Source of the DNA: a virus
Direction: 5' to 3' (one strand)
Virus record (IMG/VR): IMGVR_UViG_3300029892_000005
Span: 1-44,310 of that record
DNA length: 44,310 nucleotides
The position numbers were made by a program, and so were the translations under genes. Below, piece by piece: positions 32,679-41,911 of this stretch; position 1 is the first letter of the stretch; each line of letters starts with the position of its first letter. The notes below the pieces were generated by a model. That model was given only the letters and a program-made list of their open reading frames with translations. It was not told where the DNA came from and did no database searches.

Positions 32679-34166
32679 TTAGCCGTTGGCGATGTTGGTG
32701 ATCTGCGCGAACGCCGGCGGGAAGTAGTTCTGCAGGACGCCGTCGCAGTAGACGCCGTATTCGTACTTCCGCGAACGGAGCGGCCACTCGATCTGGTAGT
32801 AGTCGCGACGCATGGCCATCCGCAACACGCTCGGCACGTTGGACAGCGGATAGGGCAGCACGTCCGTGTAGAACATGATGGTACCCGCCGGCATGTTGGG
32901 ATGCAGAAGGATCGGGATCTCCTGCGCGCCGTTCATGGAGAACGGGTTGAGGTAGCTGCGAACCATCACACCACCAGCAATCATGCCCTGGTCAATGTTG
33001 AAGGTGAAGCGCTGCGCGGAGTTGGCCGCACCAGCAAGGATCTTCTTGCTGATGTTCTTCTGCTCACGGCTGTTGACGTAGATCGCGGTCGGCGACAGAC
33101 GGTAGTTGTCCCACAGGTACTTCAGGACATTGTCGATCTCGACCACGCCACCAGCGCCGTCGGCAGTCAGCGGCGTACCAGTGCCCGCAGTGCCGGTAGG
33201 CATCTGATAGACGTAGCTGCCCAGACCCTTGTTCATCTGCGTGAGCAGGCCATCGAACACGAGCAGGTTCTGGCTGTAGTCCGTCGTCGGCATGGCCGAA
33301 GCGTTCTGCGTACCGGTGGCCGCGGCAGTGATCGCCACAGAGTTGATCGTGGTGATCGCACCGAGCAATTCGCTCCCGGAAGCGCCCCAGTACCAAGCGT
33401 AGGCTACAGCGCCCGGAACCAGCGCCACGGAAGCGGTCAGCGAACCAGTCGTGCCGGAAGCGACAGCAGCGGTACCGGCGGCCGACTTGCGAGCGCAACC
33501 CGAACCATAGGTGTCCGTCGAGCCGTCCGCGTTGGTACGAGAGATCTGGCCAGTGAGGCCGCTGGAGACACTGAACGCCATGTAAGCCTGAAGCGTCAGT
33601 GCCACACAGATCACACTGTAGGTCGCAGCAGCCAGCGAACCACCAGTGATCGAGCCAGCGACCGTCGGCGTGGGAGTGGTACCGAGGGCCAGCGAACTGT
33701 TACCACCAACGATCAGGCCTTCTTCCTGGATCATCAGCGAACGCAGGTTGCCTTCGACAGCCAGCGCCTTGACATCCTCGAAGCCCTTGGCAGCCATGTC
33801 CGCTTCGAAGGTGACGTAGTCTTCCAGACCGAGGCCGCGGAAGACGGCATTGTAGTCCGCAGTCGAGGTCGCGATCACGCCACCACGATTGCCTTGCGAC
33901 ACGCCGGGGGAGACATTGCCAGTGTTGATACCGGTGATGGCCTTCCAGTTGGCCTGGATGCCCATGCCGCCGACAATACGCGGGATCTTATTGCGAAGGG
34001 GTGTGATGACCGGGTAGAGCTTCTTGGAAGGCGCTTCCAGGTCGTAAGCAGTGATGCCAGTGGTGGCAGTTCCCGATTGCGTCCAGGCCTTGGCCAGGTC
34101 CGCATTCGGCGTCTGCTGGGAGCTCTTGATGAGGTCCAGCGTTTCTTGCGTGGTGTTACCCGACAT
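32679..34166 (-). CDS. major capsid protein
   Basis: 495 residues. Follows the protease-scaffold gene. The outer parts (PRIVGGMGIQANWKAITG, GLEDYVTFEADMAAKG near the start, and VLRMAMRRDYYQIEWPLRSR near the end) look like an HK97-fold capsid. Residues ~165-310 are Ala/Gly/Thr/Ser-rich, almost without charge, and read like an inserted Ig-like or beta-sandwich domain exposed on the shell. No delta domain is evident. Confidence 0.85.
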   Translation of the reverse strand: MSGNTTQETLDLIKSSQQTPNADLAKAWTQSGTATTGITAYDLEAPSKKLYPVITPLRNKIPRIVGGMGIQANWKAITGINTGNVSPGVSQGNRGGVIATSTADYNAVFRGLGLEDYVTFEADMAAKGFEDVKALAVEGNLRSLMIQEEGLIVGGNSSLALGTTPTPTVAGSITGGSLAAATYSVICVALTLQAYMAFSVSSGLTGQISRTNADGSTDTYGSGCARKSAAGTAAVASGTTGSLTASVALVPGAVAYAWYWGASGSELLGAITTINSVAITAAATGTQNASAMPTTDYSQNLLVFDGLLTQMNKGLGSYVYQMPTGTAGTGTPLTADGAGGVVEIDNVLKYLWDNYRLSPTAIYVNSREQKNISKKILAGAANSAQRFTFNIDQGMIAGGVMVRSYLNPFSMNGAQEIPILLHPNMPAGTIMFYTDVLPYPLSNVPSVLRMAMRRDYYQIEWPLRSRKYEYGVYCDGVLQNYFPPAFAQITNIANG

Positions 34167-34205
34167 GGTTGATTCTCCTATATAGGCAGGTTGGTGAAGT
34201 GAAGG

Positions 34206-35657
34206 TCAGTTTGCGTTCGACCGGCCGGTGACGAACGCCAACGGCTGGCCCCCAGAGCGATGCAGCTTCTTGATGGCGGTGGCTGCATCATCCACTTCGC
34301 CATTCTTCATGACCGGAACCATCTCCGGCTCCTTACTCTTGCCGTCGACCGTGTCCTGCGACTTGTCGATGACTTTCAGCACACCACGCGGAGTCGCGGG
34401 CTGCGCCTCCAGCTTAGCGATCTTGTCCGACTGCTCGGCGATGGTCTTCTGCAACGGCTCGACCATCTTCGCCAGCGCAGCATCCACAGCCTTCTGCAAA
34501 GCGTCGCCGTCGACCTTGGTCAGGTCACCACCATCGGCAGCTTCCTTGGTCGGAACGGTAGCGCCCAGCTCAATTGCGAGGTCAAGGATCTTCTGGATGC
34601 GTTCCTGGTCAGCCTTGGCATTGCGGGCACCGACCTTCTCGAGGCCGCCGACCTTGTCGGCCATCGCCAACACTTGCGGGGAAGGATCGGCAGTCTTCTC
34701 GCCTAGCATCTCAGCCACTTCCTCGACCACCATCGCCTTGAGCGCGTCGCTCATTGCAGACAACAGGCCTTTCATCTTCGCCGGCAGAACCGAGGTGTAA
34801 TCGTTTTCCCGCTGCTCTTCGCTAACCACGCTGTCCGTCAGGTACCCGACAGACTGAAGCAGGTCGGCCAGCCGCGACACCGCATACATGCCCTTCCGCA
34901 GTTCGCCGCTCGCTTCCAGCTTCAACAGGTCAGCGTCGACAACCGCTTGGGCTTGAGCAGCCAGGCCGACTTCTACCATCTTCACAACCGAAGCGACATC
35001 CAGCTTGTTGTCTTCCATGACCGCGGCCAGCTTCTGCACATCGTCGGCACTGCCGGCCACTTGATACTCCTTGTCGGTCTTGTTGACCTCCGGATCGGTA
35101 TCGACCTCGTCTTCCTCGTTTTCGTCGGTCGGCTCTTCCGTACCGTTGACCTTCTGGAAGGTGACTTCCGCAGTGGTGCCGTCGGCCTTTTGCACTTGGA
35201 AGAAGCTCGACGTCGGAACACAAGGGCGATCGACAAGGGACAGTTCGCTAGGCTTGGCAGTGTAGCGCTTCACTTCCTGCCCGTTGGCCAATTTCTCGAC
35301 CTTCGGCTTACCAACGTAGCTGCCGCCGATGCTGAAGCCGGTATAGACGCCCTCGAGCACTTTCTTCCACTCGTTGTCGTCGACCACTTTGGCGACCACG
35401 TCGATGGACTTCTCAGCGTCGTTGAACTGGATGTCGGTCAGCTTGCCGGCGGCCACCTTGCCGTGCATTGCGCGGAGGTTGCCAACACTGGCGCCGTCTG
35501 TGGCCTTGGCCACTTCGTCAGACCAGCTCTTGAAATACGGGACGGAGGATTCGTAGTCGAAGACTTCGCCGGAGCGGTCAGGGGTTTCGTCGACCGCACG
35601 ACCAAAGACAAGGCGCTTCTCTTCGTCCACCTTGGTCAGTTGAGCAAACACTTTCAT
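34206..35657 (-). CDS. prohead protease fused to scaffold (XkdF-like protease domain)
   Basis: 483 residues. Residues 1-150 resemble XkdF-type head maturation proteases: RLVFGRAVDETPDRSGEVFDY in pieces (LVFGRAVDETPDR), His65 in AMHGKVAAGK, Ser109 in GVYTGFSIGGSYVG and ELSLVDRPCVP. The rest is acidic and helical (coiled coil ~370-430), as a scaffold that the protease cuts away. A combined protease-scaffold gene right before the capsid is a known arrangement. Confidence 0.85.
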   Translation of the reverse strand: MKVFAQLTKVDEEKRLVFGRAVDETPDRSGEVFDYESSVPYFKSWSDEVAKATDGASVGNLRAMHGKVAAGKLTDIQFNDAEKSIDVVAKVVDDNEWKKVLEGVYTGFSIGGSYVGKPKVEKLANGQEVKRYTAKPSELSLVDRPCVPTSSFFQVQKADGTTAEVTFQKVNGTEEPTDENEEDEVDTDPEVNKTDKEYQVAGSADDVQKLAAVMEDNKLDVASVVKMVEVGLAAQAQAVVDADLLKLEASGELRKGMYAVSRLADLLQSVGYLTDSVVSEEQRENDYTSVLPAKMKGLLSAMSDALKAMVVEEVAEMLGEKTADPSPQVLAMADKVGGLEKVGARNAKADQERIQKILDLAIELGATVPTKEAADGGDLTKVDGDALQKAVDAALAKMVEPLQKTIAEQSDKIAKLEAQPATPRGVLKVIDKSQDTVDGKSKEPEMVPVMKNGEVDDAATAIKKLHRSGGQPLAFVTGRSNAN

Positions 35658-35745
35658 TTAGTAACTCCTTTTCGGCATGGAGAGGTTGAAGGCAGACGCC
35701 TTGGGTAAGATTGTGGCAACTACAAACTGGTCAACGCGACCAGGG

Positions 35746-36738
35746 CTAAACTTCATCGTCCAGTACAGGCACGATGGAGCATAAGCAGTTCGGGTGGTAG
35801 GGTGGGCCTTGGGTACCACTGCTCGCGAAGGGTGTCTCCAGAGGAACTACGCCCTCGGCCTCGCACTCATCGCAGACGTCCTCGAAGGGATGAGTATCAG
35901 CGAGGATTGACCGCTTGCCTACGACCACCCCTGTGTCCTTCCAGCCTGCAAGGTTGCCCTGCACATGAGCAAAGGCCAGTTCCGTACGGGCGATCATCTC
36001 GGCCCGTGCATCGCTAAAGAAGAAGCTGTCGAGGATGCGGCTTTGCAGGTCGCCTGCTGACCAGCCCTGTTCGATTGCGTCGCTGACCAGTTTGCGGAGG
36101 CCTTCACGTGTGGTGTTAGGGACAGACCACTTCGCATTCGGATTGTCGATCAGCTTGCCCTTCTTGTCCTTGGTCTTGCCGACTAGCTCGGCGGCGCGGT
36201 CTACTGCAAAGCGCAGGGCGTCTTCGTCCATCAGTTCGACCATCGCTTCGGCATCGTTCTCGAGGCCTACCATCTTGCGGGCTTGCAGGCCGCCGTCCTT
36301 GAAGGCTTGGCGCATTGCAGGACTGACGCCATCCATGAGGGCGACACTGAATCCGTCCATGTCGATCTCATCGAGGATTTGTTCGATAGTCTTGGTCGAG
36401 GCCTTGATCAACAGACCTAGGTCAACCTTCTCCGGTTTGGGGAGGCCTTTAGCCAACTGCTTCGCCCATTTCTTGCCCCAGGCTTGGAGTAGTTTATGGA
36501 CGGGGGTTTTTAGCCCCTTTAAGCGGGGCTCGACGTAGTCACGTACTCTGGACCCAGCTGCCGCTTTCAAAACGGCTGTAGGGGCGGTATGGCCCCCGCA
36601 CGAACACTTCGCAACAGGGGCGGAGTAGTCGTATTGGCGTTTCGCTACCGGCCGACTGAGCAAAGCCGCAAGATCGACCTTAGCGACCGGCTTGGTCACG
36701 ACCTTGCCCCCTAACAGGACTGCCAAGGTGGTCTTCAC
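35746..36738 (-). CDS. minor head protein (Mu F-like / SPP1 gp7-like morphogenesis protein)
   Basis: 330 residues. The C-terminal third has ARTELAFAHVQGNLAGWKDTG, split here as RTELAFAHVQGN and LAGWKDTG, then ILADTHPFEDVCDECEAEG and HPNCLCSIVPVL, the typical phage head morphogenesis module. The N-terminal ~60 residues are basic and contain CSCGGH and an in-frame copy of the dispersed palindromic element. Overlaps the portal gene by ATGA. Confidence 0.85.
   Translation of the reverse strand: MKTTLAVLLGGKVVTKPVAKVDLAALLSRPVAKRQYDYSAPVAKCSCGGHTAPTAVLKAAAGSRVRDYVEPRLKGLKTPVHKLLQAWGKKWAKQLAKGLPKPEKVDLGLLIKASTKTIEQILDEIDMDGFSVALMDGVSPAMRQAFKDGGLQARKMVGLENDAEAMVELMDEDALRFAVDRAAELVGKTKDKKGKLIDNPNAKWSVPNTTREGLRKLVSDAIEQGWSAGDLQSRILDSFFFSDARAEMIARTELAFAHVQGNLAGWKDTGVVVGKRSILADTHPFEDVCDECEAEGVVPLETPFASSGTQGPPYHPNCLCSIVPVLDDEV
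36561..36598 (-). repeat. dispersed palindromic element, copy E (inside the minor head gene)
   Basis: Minus strand reads GGGGGCCATACCGCCCC, TACAGCCGTTTT, GAAAGCGG: same layout as copy B with several changes. A nearby hairpin (AGCCCC..GGGGCT at ~36,511-36,530) may be a second remnant. Read in frame as part of the protein's N-terminal region. Confidence 0.6.
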
Positions 36739-38216
36739 TCCACTTCTCCTTCAGGAGGCAGCTTGCCCTTTCCCTTGCCCTTTGGCTTGTCCTTTGGCTT
36801 GTCCTCAGGCGGAGGTACGACAGGGTGTTGGGGAGGGACGGGGTCCTTGTACGGTAGGCCTGTAAGAGGATCGATCTTGCCGACAGGGGCGACTGGCGGT
36901 GTTGGGTTGAGCTTCTCCTGTTGCTCAGGAGTAAGTGGCGGTAGGCCGTTGCGCTCACGCACCTCCTCGGGCAGCATGACCTTAGCGCTGATATAGACCT
37001 GATCCACTTGCGCCTGCTTGAGCGGGTCGAGGTCTTTGGCCAAGTCCCACTCGAACTCAACGTCCGGCAGCTTGAGGTAGAACGTGAGCAGATAGTCGAA
37101 GAACTTCTTCAGGAAGTTCAGCAGTGGGACAGTGCCCTCCTGCATTGCGGTCTCTTGCACGGTATCAGCCGTTGCCCTGTTGGTCTCCTTCACAAGCATC
37201 GTCGGGCTGATCGAGAAGGCGAAGCAGACCACCCTGGCTAGCCACTCGTCGTACATGTCCTTGAGTGCCTGCTCTTGGGTGAATTTGATCTTGTTCGGAT
37301 CGAAGGGGACGAACTTCATGTGGCGCCGTTGCGCGAGGTTGCCCTCAAGCAACGTGTCCCAATAGAGCTGGAACTGTTCGATCTGGTCAGTGGTCCAGCT
37401 CTCCGGCAAGCCGCAAATGGCCTCAGGAATGTTCCCCTCCGTGTAGAAGTTCAGTTGATGCACCTGGCGGCGCAGGGCGATGTTGACCGTCATGATGATC
37501 TGCTCAACAGGGGACAGGCCATAGACGCGGGAGACACGCGGGTTCCGCATCATGTAGACCAGTTCCTCCTTCGTGTAGTCGACCGCCGGTAGGCCTTTGA
37601 GCACTTGCTGGTAGGCCGCTTCCGGGGGGATTGGCGTGCGACCGGTGTCGTCCAACAGCCGCTTCACTGTAGCACCGTCCATCAGTTCGAAGGAGTACAG
37701 TTGACCGCCTTTCGTCATGCGCGGGTAGATGCAGACTGTGTCGATGACGAAGATCTCCTCGAGCAGTTGGCGCAGCCAGGTATTCCACATCTGCTCCTTG
37801 TCCGGCGACTCGAAGAACTCCTTCGCAGCCTGCAAGGTAGCCTCTGCGACCTTCTTGCCCTTCTTCGCCCGAATGTCCCAACTGTAGGACTCGATCTGAT
37901 CCTTGCGCGTTTCGATGACTAGGCGCAGTAGGTCGTAGCTGTCAGCGAGGCCGCGCAGTTGGTTGAAGGAGATGCCCTCATAGGCGCGCGGGGAGAGCGT
38001 CGTATTGTAGAAGGTGGGATAGTCGAAGCGACGACCGGCGACCTGAGGAGGGGCAATCGGCGAGAGCGACTGACCTGGCCCAAACCAACTGTTGGTCATG
38101 TCTCCCGACTTCGCTGACCAGGTCACTCCTGTTACCCGCGCCACCGTCCCCTCCGGCACTGCAAAGCCCTTGGTCTCGCGGCCAGACTGGCCTGGTGTCT
38201 TACGATCGATCGCCAT
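36735..38216 (-). CDS. portal protein
   Basis: 493 residues. LADSYDLLRLVIETRKDQI, MMRNPRVSRVYGLSPVEQII, FYTEGNIPEAICGLPESW and the long helix region identify a phage portal. The C-terminal ~70 residues are Pro/Lys-rich and disordered. It forms the dodecameric DNA channel and follows terminase in the packaging block. ATG after AGGAG. Confidence 0.9.
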   Translation of the reverse strand: MAIDRKTPGQSGRETKGFAVPEGTVARVTGVTWSAKSGDMTNSWFGPGQSLSPIAPPQVAGRRFDYPTFYNTTLSPRAYEGISFNQLRGLADSYDLLRLVIETRKDQIESYSWDIRAKKGKKVAEATLQAAKEFFESPDKEQMWNTWLRQLLEEIFVIDTVCIYPRMTKGGQLYSFELMDGATVKRLLDDTGRTPIPPEAAYQQVLKGLPAVDYTKEELVYMMRNPRVSRVYGLSPVEQIIMTVNIALRRQVHQLNFYTEGNIPEAICGLPESWTTDQIEQFQLYWDTLLEGNLAQRRHMKFVPFDPNKIKFTQEQALKDMYDEWLARVVCFAFSISPTMLVKETNRATADTVQETAMQEGTVPLLNFLKKFFDYLLTFYLKLPDVEFEWDLAKDLDPLKQAQVDQVYISAKVMLPEEVRERNGLPPLTPEQQEKLNPTPPVAPVGKIDPLTGLPYKDPVPPQHPVVPPPEDKPKDKPKGKGKGKLPPEGEVE

Positions 38217-38619
38217 CAGTTGCTCCTGGGGTAGTGGTAGGGGTGAAATGCTTGCGGATGAAGTCCTCGGCCAGCCAGTAGATCAGAACTGGGAGAAACA
38301 GCACGAGGAACACAACAGCGATGATGGGCTCCAGCAATCGGTATAGTGACCACCACATGCGCTTCTCCTTTAGGTTCCGCTGAGCATCGACCGAAGCGAC
38401 CGCAGGGGTTTCACTCTCGAATGTTGCTCCCGGAGTCTCGATCTTGAAGTTGTTGTCCGAAGCGGCCATGATCTGCGTATCCCAGGTCACATCATTTGTG
38501 ACCAGCGTCGAAGTCGTGCCGCCATCAGCAGGCGGGGTCTCGACCACAGAGACAACGAAATCGCGATCCGGGGTAGGGCCGGCGACCTGTGCTGCGCCTG
38601 TTTGCCATTGGATGACCAT
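38200..38619 (-). CDS. membrane-anchored protein of unknown function
   Basis: 139 residues from the ATG at 38,619, which overlaps the preceding stop (TAATG). One transmembrane helix near the C-terminus (IIAVVFLVLFLPVLIYWL), with a beta-rich N-terminal part. It lies between portal and a tail-fiber-like gene; possible superinfection or attachment-related protein, but no family recognised. Confidence 0.68.
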   Translation of the reverse strand: MVIQWQTGAAQVAGPTPDRDFVVSVVETPPADGGTTSTLVTNDVTWDTQIMAASDNNFKIETPGATFESETPAVASVDAQRNLKEKRMWWSLYRLLEPIIAVVFLVLFLPVLIYWLAEDFIRKHFTPTTTPGATDGDRS

Positions 38620-39416
38620 TATGCGAAAGCCCACCAGCGAACGATGACGCCGCTGGTGACCATAGTGCCAGGCGTGATATTGTTGATCAAGAAACCATCG
38701 GAGGTCAGTGATGCCGTGAAGTCGTCTACTGCAAAACTATCAGCGGTGACCGGAACAACGATTGCTGCGCCATCAAGTCTTACAGACGCAGGGACGGTCA
38801 TTCCTAACGCGGTACAGATGCCGTCCACTGCCCCTCCTGCGATGAACGAAAGCGACCACCCGAGGCTGCCACCAATATCACCAGCCAGAACAATTACCAG
38901 CTTTGGCGCAAAGCCGAGGCCAGTCACCGCGATGTTCTTGGCGGTGTTTGAGTTCGACCAGAACAATGTGGTGGTATCAATCCCACTTGCTACCTGCATA
39001 CCTGTGACGACCTTTGCTCCGGCAGCTAGTACAGACACCAGCTGACCGGCATTCACGCCGTCCGTCGCCATCGCAATTTCCCCCTGTGGTGCGACCAAGG
39101 ACATGAGGTCGGCCAGCGTTCCGGTGCGATGCACTACGACGGCCTGCATGTTACCATCTGCATTTAGGCCAGCGACGCCGTTGGCTGCGTTCTTCTGGTA
39201 GCCGTTCGCAAGGAGGATTGGTTCGAGGGTAGGCCAATCCACACCACTCGCTACTGCTGACCACACTGTTCCATTACTGTGGTAGAGCGTAAGGGGGGAG
39301 ATCACTAAATACAGGCCAACGAACTTCGTAGGATCGGGGAGGTCATTCACAGTCTGGACAGTGAGGATCGGAGTCTGGTCAACTACACCGCTGGGGAGCA
39401 CATCGCCAAAGGCCAT
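38619..39416 (-). CDS. virion surface / fiber-like protein, unknown
   Basis: 265 residues. GVAGLNADGNMQ resembles the linker motif found in phage tail fibers, and GLGFAPKLVIVLAG plus a C-terminal VIVRWWAFA are patterns seen in fiber tip and decoration proteins. Its place between terminase and portal, away from the tail genes, is unusual, and the DNA just upstream is AT-richer. Function inferred. Confidence 0.68.
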   Translation of the reverse strand: MAFGDVLPSGVVDQTPILTVQTVNDLPDPTKFVGLYLVISPLTLYHSNGTVWSAVASGVDWPTLEPILLANGYQKNAANGVAGLNADGNMQAVVVHRTGTLADLMSLVAPQGEIAMATDGVNAGQLVSVLAAGAKVVTGMQVASGIDTTTLFWSNSNTAKNIAVTGLGFAPKLVIVLAGDIGGSLGWSLSFIAGGAVDGICTALGMTVPASVRLDGAAIVVPVTADSFAVDDFTASLTSDGFLINNITPGTMVTSGVIVRWWAFA

Positions 39417-39562
39417 TTCATTTCTCCTAATTAAGAGGTCTACTACAAGTGGAATTCCAAGGTAGAAGTATTGATTGATCCTACTGGTCTAATCTACTGG
39501 TCAAGTTTTAGGCAATGGCAGAGTGGCCTAGGTACTAATGACTGTCAGCGCATGGGTAGCTA

Positions 39563-39685
39563 CTACGCTATGCCTACTGCTATGTTGAGCCACGCTATCT
39601 CTACGAACCACAGGCCATCTTCATCTAGGCCAATAGCCATAGTTGGCAACACGAAAAACACTTTCTCGTTAATGCGGTAATACAT
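39563..39685 (-). CDS. small 40-residue protein, unknown
   Basis: ATG at 39,685 preceded by GAAAGGAGAGTA, an excellent ribosome site lying in the end of the terminase gene. The peptide MYYRINEKVFFVLPTMAIG and then LDEDGLWFVEIAWLNIAVGI is well composed (acidic and aromatic, hydrophobic end). It sits in an AT-richer 270-base stretch (39,417-39,690); the remaining 39,417-39,562 has no gene I can support. Confidence 0.55.
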   Translation of the reverse strand: MYYRINEKVFFVLPTMAIGLDEDGLWFVEIAWLNIAVGIA

Positions 39686-39690
39686 TTGGT

Positions 39691-41331
39691 CTACTCTCCT
39701 TTCTTTCGTCGTTCCTCTTCTTCCTCTTTCTGTTTGTGCTCTGCATACTGCTTCTTCATGTAGTCGAACAGGCCTTGGCCAGGCATCGTGGATACTGCAT
39801 AGGCGTAGACCATGCTGTCGCCCTTGTCAGGTGACCTCAGGAGCCTGGCCTTGATTTCGTCTTTGGACTCGACCTTGATGCCCCTGGCTGTCAGCTCGAA
39901 CTTCGCAGCGCATAGGTCAATTAACAGTTCCTTGTCGTTCGGTAGCGCTAGGTCAAGGCCGGACTCGGGGTCTAAGGCTTCTCTAAACTTCCACATCCAC
40001 TCTGACCTCTTGTTGTAGAAGCCGAACATGCCCGTCTTATCCCTGGCGTCACTGGCCTCCGAGGCTATGAGCTTCATTACTGCAAAGCCGCCTGCCTTGA
40101 GAATGTCGTAGGGGGAAGAGCCCACGCCGATTGCGTCGATGGCCACGATCGTGCCTGGTTGAATGTTCAGCGGCTTGCCTGTGGGATTCAGTGGTGTCCT
40201 CAATTGGACGATCAAGGTCGCGGCTTTGTTGCCGTCCTCGACCGTTACGCCAGGGTGGATGTGCTGCTCATGAAAGTAGTTTCCAGTTCGTGGGGAGAGC
40301 ACAAGGCGGTCGTTGCCTCCTCGTGCAATGTCTGCCCCCACTTGGTTGACCGGCTCGGGTGGGACTGGCCTTTCTTTCCACCTGGCCTGTGCTGCCTTTA
40401 CCCAAGCGCTGGGAATCAGCTGCCAACTGTCCTCTTTGATGCCGGCCTTGAAGTCGCCATAGAGCAGCTTACTGCGGAGGGGCTCGGGCAAGGCCTGTAG
40501 CTGCGCTTTGTAGCCGGCCTGTATCAGGTATGGGTTGTCCTCAATGCTCGCAGGAATGAACGTGCGGGACTTGGGGACGATCAGTTCTCCCTTCCTCATG
40601 AACGGCTCGGGACTGTCGACCTCCACATCCTTGCCATCGATGTTCGAGAAGTAGCGAAGTTCGCCTAGCACGGCCGGGTTAGGGTGGTCATCCCTCAGCC
40701 ACGGTCCGAAGAAATCCAGGACCCATTCCCCGTCCTTGGTCGTGGGCGGGTTGCCGGTGCCTACAATGCGGCACCTGACCTTAACGTCTTGGCGCAGTGG
40801 TCTATTCCAGGCCGTGACATACCTGACCATATACTCCGTGAATTCTGTGATCTCGTCGAAGCCATAGAAGTCGTGTGGCTGACCTTGCCAGTCTAAGACA
40901 TTCTTCTCGTGCTGAATTGAGCCGAAGCGGATGGTGCGGCCATCTTTGAACCGCCAACAGAAGCGGGATTCATTGAATGAGTCCCTCTTGGCGTCTGTCC
41001 CGTCCCGCTGGTACAGGGCACGACTGCGCTCAATGATTGCTCGCAGGGAAGGGAAGACCCGACGAAAGATCAGAGCACGGTAATGGACTAAGGCCAAGCC
41101 TAGTAACAGGTCAGTCTTGCCGCCGCCGGCCGCCCCCCCGTAGAAGAGGAAGTCGGCTGGGCTGTGGTAGGCTAAGGTCTGCGGGCCGGGAAGTGGGGCC
41201 CAGGCAGCGGTAACGCTACTCAGTAAGCTGTCCAGCTCCAGCTGCTCGCTTAGCGTTAATGAGTTGAAGAACTCTGACAAATCGCTCTTCGTCATTGAGC
41301 TGCACTGCTCCAACAGTTTCGATAGGTCCAC
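39691..41331 (-). CDS. terL: terminase large subunit
   Basis: 546 residues. Walker A GGAAGGGKT (residues 65-73), IFRRVFPSLRAIIERSR, Walker B YGFDEIT, and the nuclease part with GADIARGGND and AIDAIGVGSS. Drives DNA packaging. GTG start at 41,331 with AGGGG upstream; the gene overlaps the small subunit by 116 bases. The C-terminus is highly charged. Confidence 0.92.
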   Translation of the reverse strand: MDLSKLLEQCSSMTKSDLSEFFNSLTLSEQLELDSLLSSVTAAWAPLPGPQTLAYHSPADFLFYGGAAGGGKTDLLLGLALVHYRALIFRRVFPSLRAIIERSRALYQRDGTDAKRDSFNESRFCWRFKDGRTIRFGSIQHEKNVLDWQGQPHDFYGFDEITEFTEYMVRYVTAWNRPLRQDVKVRCRIVGTGNPPTTKDGEWVLDFFGPWLRDDHPNPAVLGELRYFSNIDGKDVEVDSPEPFMRKGELIVPKSRTFIPASIEDNPYLIQAGYKAQLQALPEPLRSKLLYGDFKAGIKEDSWQLIPSAWVKAAQARWKERPVPPEPVNQVGADIARGGNDRLVLSPRTGNYFHEQHIHPGVTVEDGNKAATLIVQLRTPLNPTGKPLNIQPGTIVAIDAIGVGSSPYDILKAGGFAVMKLIASEASDARDKTGMFGFYNKRSEWMWKFREALDPESGLDLALPNDKELLIDLCAAKFELTARGIKVESKDEIKARLLRSPDKGDSMVYAYAVSTMPGQGLFDYMKKQYAEHKQKEEEEERRKKGE

Positions 41332-41695
41332 TATTTGCCCCTGTGAGTTCCACTTGAGAATTCTCCTTCCACCCTGCTCGCGTCTTAAGCCAAAAGATCA
41401 TTGCTGTGATTGCTTCACGGCCTTGGGACTTGGTCGCCACATCGTACAGCCGCTGAGCGACCTTGATAGTGGCCAAGGACGCCCCGGTGTCCAACTCCTG
41501 GCGGTACTTGTCGCGAAGGGTGACCTCACCGATGCCTATGATTGAGGACATGATGGGTTGGGGGATTCCGAAGGCAGACATCTGGCGCACCTGCCAACGC
41601 TGATAGTCTGTAGGGGTGTGGCCGCCGGGGTCAGCGGTTCGCAGTTTGATCCGCTGCTCAATCGGAGGCTTGATCTTGAGGCGTGGTCTGTCCAT
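41216..41695 (-). CDS. terS: terminase small subunit
   Basis: 159 residues. QMSAFGIPQPIMSSIIGIGEVTLRDKY, in parts QMSAFGIPQPIMSSIIGIG and EVTLRDKYRQELDTG, is a helix-turn-helix followed by VAQRLYDVATKSQGREAITAMIFWLKTRAGWKE (core AMIFWLKTRAGWKE), typical of this TerS group. It recognises the packaging site and is often found near it; the neighbouring 41,696-42,306 region is a candidate site. Confidence 0.87.
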   Translation of the reverse strand: MDRPRLKIKPPIEQRIKLRTADPGGHTPTDYQRWQVRQMSAFGIPQPIMSSIIGIGEVTLRDKYRQELDTGASLATIKVAQRLYDVATKSQGREAITAMIFWLKTRAGWKENSQVELTGANSGPIETVGAVQLNDEERFVRVLQLINAKRAAGAGQLTE

Positions 41696-41737
41696 ATTGG
41701 TCTGTTCCTTAAGTGATGATTACCATAAGCAGGGGCA

Positions 41738-41767
41738 GTAATAGGGCGCTGACCGAGACCACGTCAA
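41738..41767 (-). promoter_or_regulatory. probable leftward promoter for the packaging/late operon
   Basis: On the minus strand TTGACG (41,767-41,762), an 18-base spacer, then TATTAC (41,743-41,738). Transcription would start some 25-30 bases before the terS ATG. Another TTGACT lies at 41,913-41,908 but without a good -10. Confidence 0.5.
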
Positions 41768-41837
41768 CGACCTGGCCACCGTTTGCGGCGGTTGCAGATA
41801 CTCCAGAAAAACCGGTTGCCCGTGTTTTTCCCAAGTC

Positions 41838-41866
41838 TTGACCAGTTTCCCGAAAGTATCTACAAT
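41838..41866 (+). promoter_or_regulatory. strong sigma70-type rightward promoter
   Basis: TTGACC at 41,838-41,843, a 17-base spacer, TACAAT at 41,861-41,866. Near-consensus. It points toward the small genes from 42,307, leaving a leader of over 400 bases that contains the structured region. Confidence 0.7.
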
Positions 41867-41911
41867 AGGCCGTAAGGTAGTTAGGATGTAGTCGTAGGTT
41901 AGTTAAAAGTC

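Noticed and set aside
32901-34172. 423-codon plus-strand frame opposite the capsid gene
   Set aside because: Arg/Gly/Asp-rich shadow composition, antisense to a clear capsid gene.
41714-41910. Minus-strand frame ending in a hydrophobic stretch upstream of terS
   Set aside because: No start codon with a ribosome site, and it lies across both predicted promoters.
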